The notes beneath the pieces are model-generated. The model did not search any database, had not been told where the DNA came from, and was given only the letters and a program-made list of their open reading frames with translations. A stretch of 41,263 nt of DNA from Chloroflexota bacterium (GTDB lineage Bacteria; Chloroflexota; Limnocylindria; Limnocylindrales; CSP1-4). How positions within the stretch are numbered: the first letter of the stretch is position 1; every line of letters starts with the position of its first letter. The stretch spans positions 1 to 41,263 of the forward strand of contig VEOW01000236.1 in NCBI GenBank assembly GCA_012026785.1. The letters run 5' to 3'. A program made the translations under genes and the position numbers. Shown here piece by piece: positions 8,003-16,032 of this stretch.

Positions 8003-8046
8003 CTCATGGAACTCTCAGCCCGGCATCAGGCCCAACTCACGGCACC
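8003..8046 (+). promoter_or_regulatory. CTCA-N7 11-bp repeat array upstream of tetR-mmpL
   Basis: Units at 8003 (CTCA), 8014 (CTCA), 8025 (ATCA) and 8036 (CTCA), exact 11-bp period, sense orientation to the tetR gene 48 bases downstream. It is followed by the TetR palindrome at 8058-8077, so activation by the repeat-binding protein and repression by TetR could meet at one promoter. Confidence 0.7.
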
Positions 8047-8057
8047 GTCGGACGGTT

Positions 8058-8077
8058 GTGACTGACGGATCAGTCAC
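8058..8077 (+). promoter_or_regulatory. TetR operator: perfect 8-bp inverted repeat
   Basis: GTGACTGA (8058-8065) and TCAGTCAC (8070-8077) are exact reverse complements around a 4-bp centre. It lies 16 bases before the ATG of the TetR gene, fitting autorepression and control of the exporter behind it. The GACTGA/TCAGTC core is the kind of site bound by many TetR/AcrR repressors. Confidence 0.8.
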
Positions 8078-8093
8078 GTGGGAGCCGAAGCAG

Positions 8094-8738
8094 ATGGCAC
8101 GCAGGATCGACGAGCAGCGACTGACGGCGGCGGCCGCTCGCGTGTTCGCGCGCCACGGGTTCCATGCCGCCCGGGTGAGCGAGATCGCCCGCGAGGCCGG
8201 GGTCGCGCAGGGCACGGTCTATCTCTACTTCAAGAGCAAGGAAGGGCTGTACGTCGCCGTGCTCGAGCGCCTCGCCCGGCAGATCCGCGAGGCGTCGGCT
8301 GGTCTCGCGTGGACGAGTGTGACGTCGGCGAACGCCCTTCGAGACCAATTCGCCGACCTCTACACGGAGATCTTCGAGACATGCGCCGCCAGCCGGGGCG
8401 TGGCCGGGCTGCTCCTCGGCGGTCCACCCGTGGGCCGCAGCTCCGAAGTTCGGTCCGAGCTGCTGCGTGACGCCGAGGCGGTGTCGGTCGCCTACCTCGA
8501 GGCCGGCGCAAGCGCCGGCCTCCTCCGGTCAATCGCCACGACGACCGTCGCCCGGGCGATCGTCGGCCTCCTCCTCCACACCGTCACGCGGACGATCGTC
8601 GAGGACGGGCGAGCCGACGGCCTGCGGGCCCTCGCCGAGGAGCTCCTCGACTTCGAGCTCCACGGGCTGCTCGCGCCCGCCGACCGGACCCAGACCGCCC
8701 ACACCGCGGTCCCGGCCGCCCCGATGACCACGTCCTGA
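8094..8738 (+). CDS. TetR/AcrR-family transcriptional repressor
   Basis: A 214-residue regulator. Residues 4-50 form the TetR helix-turn-helix: AAARVFARHGFHAARVSEIAREAGVAQGTVY split across the HTH, ending YLYFKSKEGLY. The C-terminal ligand domain is Ala/Leu-rich. Start ATG 8094 is preferred; an in-frame GTG at 8058 would place the operator palindrome inside the coding region. It is followed 22 bases later by an MMPL exporter, so it probably represses that exporter and itself in response to a lipophilic ligand (inference from family and context). Confidence 0.92.
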   Translation: MARRIDEQRLTAAAARVFARHGFHAARVSEIAREAGVAQGTVYLYFKSKEGLYVAVLERLARQIREASAGLAWTSVTSANALRDQFADLYTEIFETCAASRGVAGLLLGGPPVGRSSEVRSELLRDAEAVSVAYLEAGASAGLLRSIATTTVARAIVGLLLHTVTRTIVEDGRADGLRALAEELLDFELHGLLAPADRTQTAHTAVPAAPMTTS

Positions 8739-8760
8739 ACACCCACCTGGAGGTCTCCCA

Positions 8761-11334
8761 ATGGATCGCTTCTTCACGAGTCTCGGGCGGCTGGCGGCGC
8801 GCCGCCGCCGGATCGTCCTCGTCGCCTGGCTCGTCGTCCTCGCCTTCGGGCTGGCCCTCGCGCCGCGGCTCGGTGAGGTGTTCGAGCGCGAGTTCGTGAC
8901 CGGTAACACCGGCGATTCACAAGCCGCGGCAGACGTCGTGGCGGCCGAGTTCAGCCAGCGGAGCCCGTACGAGCAGCAGCTCGTCATCACGAGCGAGTCG
9001 CGGACGGTCGACGACCCCGCCTACCAAGAGGCCGCCCAGTCCGTCATGCGCGCGGCCGAGGCGACGGGCCTGATCAGCGGCGTCGAGGGCTTCTTCTCGA
9101 CTGGCGACCGCTCGTTCGTCAGTCAGGACGGCCGGACGACGTACATGATCCTGAACCTGCGCTCGACGAACCACTCGGATGGGATGAGCTCCTCGCGCCG
9201 GATCATCGACGCGGTCGCGGGTGCCGGGAAGCCGACCTGGATGGAGGCGTATGTGACCGGGACCGAGGCGGTCCACGCCGACCTGACGACCGCGAGCCAG
9301 GAGAGCATCGCGACCGCCGAGAGCGTCGGGCTGCCGATCGCGCTCGCGATCCTCGTCCTCGTCTTCGGGGGGCTCATGGCCGCCGGACTGCCGCTCGTGA
9401 TGGGGCTCGTGAGCATCCTCGTCGCGCTCGCCCTCGCCTTCGTCGGCGGCCAGGTGATGGACCTCTCGGTCTTCCTCGAGAACATCGCGACGATGCTCGG
9501 GCTCGGCCTCGGGATCGACTACTCGCTGTTCATGCTCACCCGCTTCCGGGCCGAACGGCGCGCGGGCCGGGCGCCTGAGGACGCGGTTGTCGAGACCGTG
9601 CGTCACGCTGGCAAGGCGGTCGCCTTCTCCGGGTTCACGGTCGCGATCGGACTGCTGGCGTTGCTCGCATCGGACGAGCCGACCGTCATCTCGATCGGCA
9701 TCGGCGGGGTCCTCGTCGCGCTCGTCGCGGTCGCGGCGGCGCTGACGCTCCTGCCGGCGCTCCTCGCCGTCCTGGGCGACCGAATCGAGTGGCCGCGCTG
9801 GCTCAGCCGGCTCGTGGCCCGTGGCCACCGGGGCGGATTCTGGGCGAGCTGGGCGCACGCCGTCATGCGTCGGCCGGTCCGGTTCCTCGTCGCGGGGCTC
9901 GCGGTCGTGGCCCTGCTCGCCTGGCCGACCGCGGGTCTCGAGACCGGATCACTCGGGGTGGGGCTGCTCGGCCGCGACGCCCAGAGTCGGCTCGGCTCGG
10001 AGGTCATGGCCCGAGAGTTCGGTCCCGGCGTGACGTCGCCGGTCCAGATCGCGATCCGCTCGCCGAGCGGTATCGAGCGACCCGAGACGGTCGCTGCCGT
10101 CGGTGCGCTCAGCCGGGCGATCGAGGCGAGCCCGAGCTTCGACCGCGCCGTGAGCATCACGACGGTCGACCCGCGGCTCTCGCTCGAGCAGTACCAGGCA
10201 CTCTACGCAGACGACTTCGCGTCGGTCCCGGCCGAGCTGCGCCCCGCCCTCGGCCGGCTCGTCAACCTCGACCGAGGGGGCGACGTCACTGTCGTCCTGG
10301 GGCTCCTCCGCGACGACCCCGGATCGGAGGCGGCGCGCGACGCCATCCGCGAGCTGCGCGGCGCGACGATCCCGTCGATCCCGGGCCTGCAGGACGCCAC
10401 CGTCCTCGTCGGCGGCACCACCGCGATCGAGCTCGACGCCGTCGACGCGCTCTACGCCCGCTTCCCGATCGTCGTCGGGATCATCCTCGCGGCGACGTTC
10501 CTGCTCCTGCTGATCCTCTTCCGCTCGATCCTGATCCCGCTCAAGGCGGTGATCATGAACCTGCTCTCGGTCGGCGCCGCCTACGGGCTCCTCGTGCTCG
10601 CCTTCCAGCGCGGCTATGCCGAGCGCGTCCTCGACTTCACCTCGATCGGGGCGATCAACTGGATCACCCCGGTGCTGCTGTTCGCCGTCCTGTTCGGGCT
10701 GTCGATGGACTACGAGGTGTTCCTGCTCAGCCGGATCCGCGAGCTCCACGACCGCGGTCACGGCAACGTCGATGCCGTCGCGCTCGGCCTCGAGCGAACG
10801 GGCGGAGTGATCACCGGGGCCGCCCTGATCATGATCGTCGTCTTCGCCGCCTTCACGCTCTCGCCGATCCTCGTGATCAAGGAGCTCGGTTTCGCCCTGG
10901 CGGCGGCGGTCCTCATCGACGCGACCATCGTCCGGATGGTGCTCGTGCCGGCGACGATGCGACTGCTTGGCGACTGGAACTGGCGCATCCCGGGCTGGCT
11001 CGGCAGACTCCTGCCCCGCGTGGAGTTGGAGCGAGAGGTGGCCGGGGCGGGAGCGACGCCGATGGCGTCCGCGCTCGGTCCGGCCATGGCCGATGGCGGA
11101 GCCGTGCGATTCGCGACCGCGGGCGGCGCGCGCGGGGAGGATGCTCCCGTTGGGAGCGACGAAGCGCTGGCCGGTGGAGCAGTCGCTGCCGCCCCGGCAC
11201 AGCCTACCGAAGGGCCCGTCGGCGACCCGGCCAAGCCGGCGAGGCGACCACGGCTGCGACTCGGGATTCCCGCCGCGGCGCTGGCCGGCGCGCTTGTCGG
11301 CTGGACCGCCGGCAGGCTCGTGCGACGTCGCTGA
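8761..11334 (+). CDS. MMPL-family (RND) membrane transporter
   Basis: An 857-residue RND-superfamily exporter with GGAGG ribosome-binding site about 9 bases upstream. It has two homologous halves: an N-terminal helix (VLVAWLVVLAFGLALAPRL), a periplasmic loop with a GNTGDSQAAADVV-type start, and five helices containing GLGLGIDYSLFMLTRFRAE near residue 250. The second half repeats this with GLSMDYEVFLLSRIRE near residue 645. These D-Y motifs are the proton-relay signature of MMPL proteins, which export lipids or drugs. The C-terminal about 100 residues are a Gly/Ala-rich linker plus one more hydrophobic helix (IPAAALAGALVGWTAG), an extension beyond the usual fold. Regulated by the adjacent TetR. 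Confidence 0.93.
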   Translation: MDRFFTSLGRLAARRRRIVLVAWLVVLAFGLALAPRLGEVFEREFVTGNTGDSQAAADVVAAEFSQRSPYEQQLVITSESRTVDDPAYQEAAQSVMRAAEATGLISGVEGFFSTGDRSFVSQDGRTTYMILNLRSTNHSDGMSSSRRIIDAVAGAGKPTWMEAYVTGTEAVHADLTTASQESIATAESVGLPIALAILVLVFGGLMAAGLPLVMGLVSILVALALAFVGGQVMDLSVFLENIATMLGLGLGIDYSLFMLTRFRAERRAGRAPEDAVVETVRHAGKAVAFSGFTVAIGLLALLASDEPTVISIGIGGVLVALVAVAAALTLLPALLAVLGDRIEWPRWLSRLVARGHRGGFWASWAHAVMRRPVRFLVAGLAVVALLAWPTAGLETGSLGVGLLGRDAQSRLGSEVMAREFGPGVTSPVQIAIRSPSGIERPETVAAVGALSRAIEASPSFDRAVSITTVDPRLSLEQYQALYADDFASVPAELRPALGRLVNLDRGGDVTVVLGLLRDDPGSEAARDAIRELRGATIPSIPGLQDATVLVGGTTAIELDAVDALYARFPIVVGIILAATFLLLLILFRSILIPLKAVIMNLLSVGAAYGLLVLAFQRGYAERVLDFTSIGAINWITPVLLFAVLFGLSMDYEVFLLSRIRELHDRGHGNVDAVALGLERTGGVITGAALIMIVVFAAFTLSPILVIKELGFALAAAVLIDATIVRMVLVPATMRLLGDWNWRIPGWLGRLLPRVELEREVAGAGATPMASALGPAMADGGAVRFATAGGARGEDAPVGSDEALAGGAVAAAPAQPTEGPVGDPAKPARRPRLRLGIPAAALAGALVGWTAGRLVRRR

Positions 11335-11373
11335 CGGGACCGACCGCGGGCCCAGACCCCTGGGCGGGCGCTT

Positions 11374-11417
11374 CTCATGCCACGCTCAGCTGCCTATCAG
11401 GCGCGCCTGCCAGTCTT
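11374..11417 (+). promoter_or_regulatory. CTCA-N7 11-bp repeat array upstream of GAPDH
   Basis: Units at 11374 (CTCA), 11385 (CTCA), 11396 (ATCA) and a degenerate fourth at 11407 (CTGC), 11-bp period, sense to the GAPDH gene 38 bases downstream. Confidence 0.6.
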
Positions 11418-11454
11418 CGGTCGCGGACACCAGCACAGACCAGGAGACGAACAG

Positions 11455-12531
11455 ATGACCTCCCCGATCCGGGTCGCCGTCAACGGCTACGGCGTGATCG
11501 GCAAGCGCCTCGCCGATGCCGTCCGGACACAGGACGATATGACCCTCGCCGGCGTGGCCGACATCGCGACCGACTACCGCGTCCGGACCGCGGTCGAGCT
11601 CGGGATCTTGCTCTACGGCGCGACCGACGAGGCAACCGGCGCGATGCGATCTGCCGGCCTCGCGCCGCTCGGCACGCTCGACGACCTGATCGCAGACAGC
11701 GACATTGTCGTCGACGCCACGCCGAAGAAGGTCGCGAGCCTGAACAAGGAGCGCTACTTGGCGGCCGGCCGCAAGGCGATCTTCCAGGGTGGCGAGAAAC
11801 ACGAGCTCACGGGCTTCTCGTTCGTCGCCTCGCTCAACTACGCGGACGCGCTCGGACGCGACCTGCTGCGGGTCGTGTCATGCAACACGACCGCCCTCGG
11901 CCGGGTCGTTGGTTCGCTCCACCGGGCCGGGCTCGTGCGGACGACCAGGGCGGTCCTGTTCCGGCGCGGCACGGATCCCTGGGAGAGCCATCTCAACGCC
12001 CCGCTCAACACCGTCGTCCCTGAGACGTCGACGCCGAGCCACCAGGGCCCCGACCTCCAGACGATCGTGCCCGACCTCGACGTCGTGACGATGGCCGCCA
12101 AAGGGCCGTTCGATCTCGGCCACGTCCACTTCACGATGGTCGAGACGACCCGTCCCACGAGCGTCGACGAGGTCCGCGACGTCCTCGGGGACGCGTCGCG
12201 GGTCGCGTTCGTGCGGGCCGACGAGGGGATCGTCGGCCAGAACTCGATCGTCGAGCTGATGCGTGACCTGGGCCGGCCGCGGGCCGACCTCTGGGAGGTC
12301 GCGCTGTGGGAGGACGCAATCGCGGTGCGACCCGACGGCGGCGAGATCTATCTCGTCTACCACGTCCCGAACGAGGCGATCGTCATCCCCGAGACGATCG
12401 ACGCGATCCGGGCGATGACCGGCCTCGAGTCCGACGGCGCCCGCTCGATCGCGAAGACCGACGCCGCGCTCGGGATCCGGCGCCGGTTCGTGGGCACTCG
12501 GGAGCCGGCGGGGGCCGCGGGCCCCGGGTAG
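11455..12531 (+). CDS. Type II (archaeal-class) glyceraldehyde-3-phosphate dehydrogenase
   Basis: A 358-residue NAD(P)-dependent enzyme of glycolysis/gluconeogenesis. The N-terminal Rossmann motif is VAVNGYGVIGKRLADAV. The catalytic Cys is in VVSCNTTALGR (Cys near residue 143), at the position typical of the archaeal class, and FQGGEKHEL, HLNAPLNTVVPE and VPNEAIVIPE are further class-II features. Bacterial class-I GAPDH has SCTTN instead. Start ATG 11455 has GGAGA 11 bases upstream. Found mainly in Archaea and in a few bacterial phyla, so transfer or deep inheritance is likely. It is followed closely by a small HMA-like protein. Confidence 0.94.
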   Translation: MTSPIRVAVNGYGVIGKRLADAVRTQDDMTLAGVADIATDYRVRTAVELGILLYGATDEATGAMRSAGLAPLGTLDDLIADSDIVVDATPKKVASLNKERYLAAGRKAIFQGGEKHELTGFSFVASLNYADALGRDLLRVVSCNTTALGRVVGSLHRAGLVRTTRAVLFRRGTDPWESHLNAPLNTVVPETSTPSHQGPDLQTIVPDLDVVTMAAKGPFDLGHVHFTMVETTRPTSVDEVRDVLGDASRVAFVRADEGIVGQNSIVELMRDLGRPRADLWEVALWEDAIAVRPDGGEIYLVYHVPNEAIVIPETIDAIRAMTGLESDGARSIAKTDAALGIRRRFVGTREPAGAAGPG

Positions 12532-12546
12532 GCGAGGAGGACGGCC

Positions 12547-12789
12547 ATGACAAACAGCGCAAAACGAACGCGGCTGCTCCGCGTCCACCTTCCGATCGCC
12601 GCCGACGCCCGGACGGACGACCGGCGCTTCGAGCGCCTGCTCGAGGCTCATCCCGGCATCCTCGGCGCGACGGCCGCGAAGGACGGTCGCCTGCTCATGA
12701 TCGACTACGACCCGACGGTCATCGGGCTCGCGGATCTCGCATCGATCGTGCGCCTCGGCGGCCATCCGGTCGCCTATCCCGCGGGCTGA
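12547..12789 (+). CDS. Cysteine-free HMA-fold-like protein
   Basis: An 80-residue protein with a good ribosome-binding site (GAGGAGG at about 12535). The pattern RVHLPIAADARTDDRRFERLLEAHPGILGA (several short matches), KDGRLLMIDYDPTVIGLADLASIVRLGGHPV follows the beta-alpha-beta-beta-alpha-beta order of HMA/MerP domains and is close in design to the proteins at 4289 and 32048. It contains no cysteine at all, so it cannot bind soft metals as a classic HMA protein does. Sits 15 bases after the GAPDH gene. Its role is unknown; a protein-interaction or regulatory use of the fold is possible. Confidence 0.75.
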   Translation: MTNSAKRTRLLRVHLPIAADARTDDRRFERLLEAHPGILGATAAKDGRLLMIDYDPTVIGLADLASIVRLGGHPVAYPAG

Positions 12790-12942
12790 CCGGCTCCTGT
12801 CCGCCCCGCTCGCTCGCGCACGTGATCGGCGGCAAACCAGCGGCGCGGCCGACGTCGCCGGGACGCATGGCCGGCGAGGAGGTCGGAAGGCGGTGAACTG
12901 CTCGAACGTCGCCCACCCTGAGGCGCCGGTCCGTCGGCCGCT

Positions 12943-13752
12943 TCATCGGGGCGCACGCATCGAGAGGTCACCCAGGACGGCGGCGACTGCCAGGCCGACC
13001 AACAGCATGGCAAGGGTGATGCTTGTGATGGCGACCTGCGCCACGGCGGAGGCCGTGGGGACCTCAGGCTGCTGCGCCGGATCGTGGCCGCCCTTCCCGA
13101 GCGCGCGCGATGAGCCCATGCCGTGCTTGAGCCCTGTCGCGACCAGCCACCAGTTGACCGGGTAGGCGAGCAAGCCGCCGACGATCGTGGCCAGCGACAT
13201 CACGCCCCAGAAGCGAATGCTGGTTGGTTCCATCGCGCCCATGTCGCGGCTCATTAGCAGCACCATGACCGGGATCATGCCGGCCATCAGAGCATTCATC
13301 GACAGCCACTCGGGCAGGACCGTGGCGCGGACCGCCGCAAGATAGCTTCCGCCGCGCATCGCCTTCCTGAAGAGCGCCTGGAAGATCAGCAGGCCGAAGG
13401 TGAACCCCGCCGCATACTCGAAGACGAGGTCGACGCCCATCGGGAAGCCGATGGCGGTGGTGATCGCTCCGGCCACGATGATGCCGGTCGCGTCGCCGGC
13501 CAGGCAGTGGATCGTTGAGCCGAGGGCCTGCTTCCAGCGCGGCGCGACGAACGTCTGGTGGTCCTGCGCGCCGGGCTTCCGACACGACGCAAGGTACAGC
13601 GCGAGCCCAACCGGCCCGGTGTACAGCAGGACGAGCGTCCAGCCCAGCTTCATGACGCCCATCGCCGGGGTACGTGCAAGCAGGTCGTAGGCGACATAGG
13701 CGGTCGACGCCGCAGTGAGCAGGAACCAGACCGTCAGCACCGTGTCGAGCAT
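12943..13752 (-). CDS. DUF4396-family membrane protein
   Basis: A 269-residue integral membrane protein with a GGAGG ribosome-binding site directly upstream of ATG 13752. It contains seven or eight hydrophobic segments. Segments WTLVLLYTGPVGLALYLASC, STIHCLAGDATGIIVA, FEYAAGFTFGLLIFQALF and NALMAGMIPVMVLLM match what I recall of DUF4396. The family is often found with copper or heavy-metal genes; its biochemical role is not established. The C-terminus has a soluble loop KHGMGSSRALGKGGHD and a last helix. Confidence 0.8.
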   Translation of the reverse strand: MLDTVLTVWFLLTAASTAYVAYDLLARTPAMGVMKLGWTLVLLYTGPVGLALYLASCRKPGAQDHQTFVAPRWKQALGSTIHCLAGDATGIIVAGAITTAIGFPMGVDLVFEYAAGFTFGLLIFQALFRKAMRGGSYLAAVRATVLPEWLSMNALMAGMIPVMVLLMSRDMGAMEPTSIRFWGVMSLATIVGGLLAYPVNWWLVATGLKHGMGSSRALGKGGHDPAQQPEVPTASAVAQVAITSITLAMLLVGLAVAAVLGDLSMRAPR

Positions 13753-14152
13753 CGGACCTCCGCTACAGCCTCGCCTACACTCCTTGCCGGCCGGGACATG
13801 GACGCGGCCCCGGGTGTGAAGGACCTGGCCGGCCGGGCGCCTGGCGAGCGACCTTTCCGGAGCGCGCGTCGCAGAGCGCGCGTACCGCCACGTTATCGAT
13901 CGGCTCCGAGGGATTCGGCAGATGCACGGCCCTACTGAGGGTAAACGACCGCGTCCACGCTGCCTGTTACTCAGCCGCTCTTCAGGTTCGCATCACATCC
14001 GTCTCACGGTGTGGCCGCACGATCCGGCAGGTGACGGACGCAACGACCGTCCCCAGAATGATCTACGTCGGCGGGGTCCGTCCGACTCCGAGCCGGGAGC
14101 GTGATTCCAGCGACGAAAGACCCGGCCATCACATGACCAGGAGGTTGCGCCC
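13753..14152. other. 400-bp divergent intergenic region
   Basis: No gene recognised. It holds the start side of the DUF4396 gene on one side and the PRC-barrel gene on the other. Contents seen: a GC hairpin (GCGCGC at 13862-13867 and 13876-13881), the 11-bp repeat array at 13970-14013, and the PRC gene's ribosome-binding site AGGAGG near 14141. The rest shows no clear signal. Confidence 0.6.
13970..14013 (+). promoter_or_regulatory. CTCA-N7 11-bp repeat array upstream of PRC-barrel gene
   Basis: Units at 13970 (CTCA), 13981 (TTCA), 13992 (ATCA) and 14003 (CTCA) keep an exact 11-bp period and face the PRC-barrel gene. The 140-base distance to the start codon is the longest of the ten arrays, implying a longer 5' leader. 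Confidence 0.65.
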
Positions 14153-14623
14153 ATGACGGTCAAGAAGACCCCGGTTCACCGGGATGACGCCGCGAATGTA
14201 CCGTCGCTCAGCAGGCTGCACGACATCGACCGGACCGTCTCCGCTTCCGCCGAGGACATCCGGGGGCGAATGGTCAAGGACAAGGACGGCCGGGATATCG
14301 GCAAGATCGAACACCTCCTGATCGACGATGTAGAACAGAAGGTCCGGTTCATGGAGGTCGGGTCCGGTGGCTTCCTGGGCCTCGGCGAGACAAAGTCGTT
14401 CATCCCCATCGAGGCGATCACGCGGATCACCGCTGACGAGGTCTACATCAGCCCCACCCGCGAGCACGTGGCCGATACCCCGCGCTACGACCCGGACCTG
14501 GTCGCGAAGGACCCCGGGTACTTCTTCGATCTGTACGCGTACTACGGATATGAGGGATGGGTGTCACCCCGCCGCTCGCCGGATATCCCTGCACCGAGCT
14601 CGAGACAACCTTCCGACAAGTGA
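14153..14623 (+). CDS. PRC-barrel domain protein
   Basis: A 156-residue soluble protein. Residues about 35-100 form a PRC-barrel: DIRGRMVKDKDGRDIGKIEHLLID, then VRFMEVGSGGFLGLGETKSFIPIEAI. Such domains occur in photosynthetic reaction-centre H subunits, RimM and stress-related soil-bacterial proteins. The C-terminus (YFFDLYAYYGYEGWVSPRRSPD) is Tyr-rich and Pro-rich. Strong AGGAGG ribosome-binding site. Possibly a stress protein; no enzymatic motif. Confidence 0.88.
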   Translation: MTVKKTPVHRDDAANVPSLSRLHDIDRTVSASAEDIRGRMVKDKDGRDIGKIEHLLIDDVEQKVRFMEVGSGGFLGLGETKSFIPIEAITRITADEVYISPTREHVADTPRYDPDLVAKDPGYFFDLYAYYGYEGWVSPRRSPDIPAPSSRQPSDK

Positions 14624-14729
14624 TCCGGCAGTGGGCGGTCCGGCGGTCCGTTCCGGGGACGGCGATCGTGGTGTAGCCATCCGGCTCGGCCGCACGCTGC
14701 GCGTCGCTGTCCGCGGCGTGACAGTCGGG

Positions 14730-14879
14730 TCATCGCGGAGCCATGGGGCGTCGGACTTCGGTGCGGTTCGCGATGAAGTCGAGGATGAGCCCGAAACCGG
14801 CGCACTCGACCCGCCGGGCCTCGCCGCGCCAGGGCCGGGCAGCGACTTCGTAGAGGAGCGGCTCGTCCGGCCGACCCAC
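14730..14879 (-). CDS. Small hypothetical protein (49 aa)
   Basis: A short gene starting GTG at 14879, nine bases after the stop of the upstream membrane-protein gene, with GGGCAGG as a possible ribosome-binding site. The product (VGRPDEPLLYEVAARPWRGE at the start, later GFGLILDFIANRTEV) has a non-random composition for its frame, with aromatic residues and a hydrophobic helix. No domain recognised. Without it, bases 14624-14888 would be empty. Confidence 0.4.
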   Translation of the reverse strand: MGRPDEPLLYEVAARPWRGEARRVECAGFGLILDFIANRTEVRRPMAPR

Positions 14880-14888
14880 GACCTGCCC

Positions 14889-15272
14889 TCAGCCCGTCGT
14901 GAAGAGGCGATACACGACCGCACCGAGCACCAGGAAGGCCACCAGCAGGAGCGCGCCGGCGCCCCGGCCCCGGGCCCGTCCCAGGAACGAGCGGGCCAGG
15001 GGGATGAGCGCGATAGCGATGACTGCGTAGAGGAGGTGGAGGCCATCGGCCGGTCGTGATCCGGACGCGAGCATGAACAGCCCGCTCGCCGCGCCGACGA
15101 TGACCAGGCTCGTCGCCGCGGCCTGGAACTGCTCGAACCTCGGACCGCCAGTTCGCCCCGAGCGCACCAGCACGGCCGACCAGATCACGCCGCCCGCGAC
15201 GGCGGCCACGGCGGCGTACGCGAGGAGGCGATGAATCAAATCCGTGGTGGCGCCCTCAGTCGACCGGCTCAC
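14889..15272 (-). CDS. Four-helix integral membrane protein, unknown
   Basis: A protein of about 127 residues with four hydrophobic helices (LLAYAAVAAVAGGVIWSAVL, SLVIVGAASGLFMLA, LLYAVIAIALIPLAR, AGALLLVAFLVLGAVVYRLF). Start is uncertain: GTG 15272 overlaps the thioesterase end by 17 bases, TTG 15239 is an alternative giving 116 residues. Arg-rich loop RARGRGAG. No family recognised. Probably co-transcribed with the thioesterase and glycogen phosphorylase genes. Confidence 0.7.
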   Translation of the reverse strand: MSRSTEGATTDLIHRLLAYAAVAAVAGGVIWSAVLVRSGRTGGPRFEQFQAAATSLVIVGAASGLFMLASGSRPADGLHLLYAVIAIALIPLARSFLGRARGRGAGALLLVAFLVLGAVVYRLFTTG

Positions 15273-16032
15273 CGCGCAGGAGGTCCTCGAGAAGGCCCGG
15301 CGGGGCCGTCCGGATCCGGCCCTCGAGATCGAGGAAGGCGCCCCGCGCCCGGTCGGCCGCGACGAGCGACCCATCGGCCCGGCGAACCTCATGGTGCCAC
15401 GTACCCGACACACGGCGCAGCTCGATGAGACGGCTCGTGACCGCGAGCTCGTCGTCCTCGCGGGCCGGTGCCCCCAGGACGAGATGGTGGCCCACGACGA
15501 AGGTGACGAAGTCTTCGGCCTCCATCCGCCGGCGAGGCCAGCCCGCACGATCGGCGGCCCGAAAGACGGCCTGCTCGAGCCACTGGAGGATGGCCTGCGG
15601 GCGAGCGCTGTCGTTCGGCCCGAGCTCGTGGCTGCGGACGGTATGGCTGACGCGGAACGCGCGGCCGGCGACGTCCCGATCGACCGCCGGCAGGTTGGCC
15701 TCGAGCCGCCGGCCGCCGAGCTGCCACAGCGCGCGGAGCTCGGCTGCCGTCCGGTGATCGACGCCGATCGTGTACCCGATGCGGCGCCGCGAGGCGGTCT
15801 GCTCGACGACGACGACGTCGACGTTGACGATGTCGTCCGGCACGACCGGCTCGCGGTAAGCGATCTCGACCGCTCGCAGCTCGCCCGCCGGCTGGCCCGC
15901 CGCGTCGTGCGCGGCCCGCATCAAGGCGAGGTAGGCGGCGTTGTTGACGTGGCCGTAGCGGTCGCAGTCGTCCCAGCGGGTGCGGACGCTCACCCGCACG
16001 CCGGCGGGCTCTCTTCGCGGTTCGGCGCTCAT
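15256..16032 (-). CDS. Acyl-CoA/acyl-ACP thioesterase, tandem hotdog fold
   Basis: A 258-residue protein with the 4-hydroxybenzoyl-CoA thioesterase signature RWDDCDRYGHVNNAAYLALM near residue 19-38, with the Asp-containing DxDxxGHVNN catalytic helix start. A second, weaker hotdog-like half begins near residue 130 (RVSHTVRSHELGPNDSARPQ). That two-domain layout is seen in FatA-like acyl-ACP thioesterases. ATG 16032 overlaps the glycogen phosphorylase stop (ATGA), so the two are coupled. The link between a thioesterase and glycogen phosphorylase is unexplained. Confidence 0.87.
   Translation of the reverse strand: MSAEPRREPAGVRVSVRTRWDDCDRYGHVNNAAYLALMRAAHDAAGQPAGELRAVEIAYREPVVPDDIVNVDVVVVEQTASRRRIGYTIGVDHRTAAELRALWQLGGRRLEANLPAVDRDVAGRAFRVSHTVRSHELGPNDSARPQAILQWLEQAVFRAADRAGWPRRRMEAEDFVTFVVGHHLVLGAPAREDDELAVTSRLIELRRVSGTWHHEVRRADGSLVAADRARGAFLDLEGRIRTAPPGLLEDLLRGEPVD

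Noticed and set aside
8058-8093. GTG 8058 as the TetR start
   Set aside because: It would put the operator palindrome in the coding sequence and add residues that precede the normal TetR N-terminus.
13862-13881. GCGCGC hairpin as a terminator
   Set aside because: Short stem in GC-rich DNA with no T-run, in a divergent region where no gene ends.
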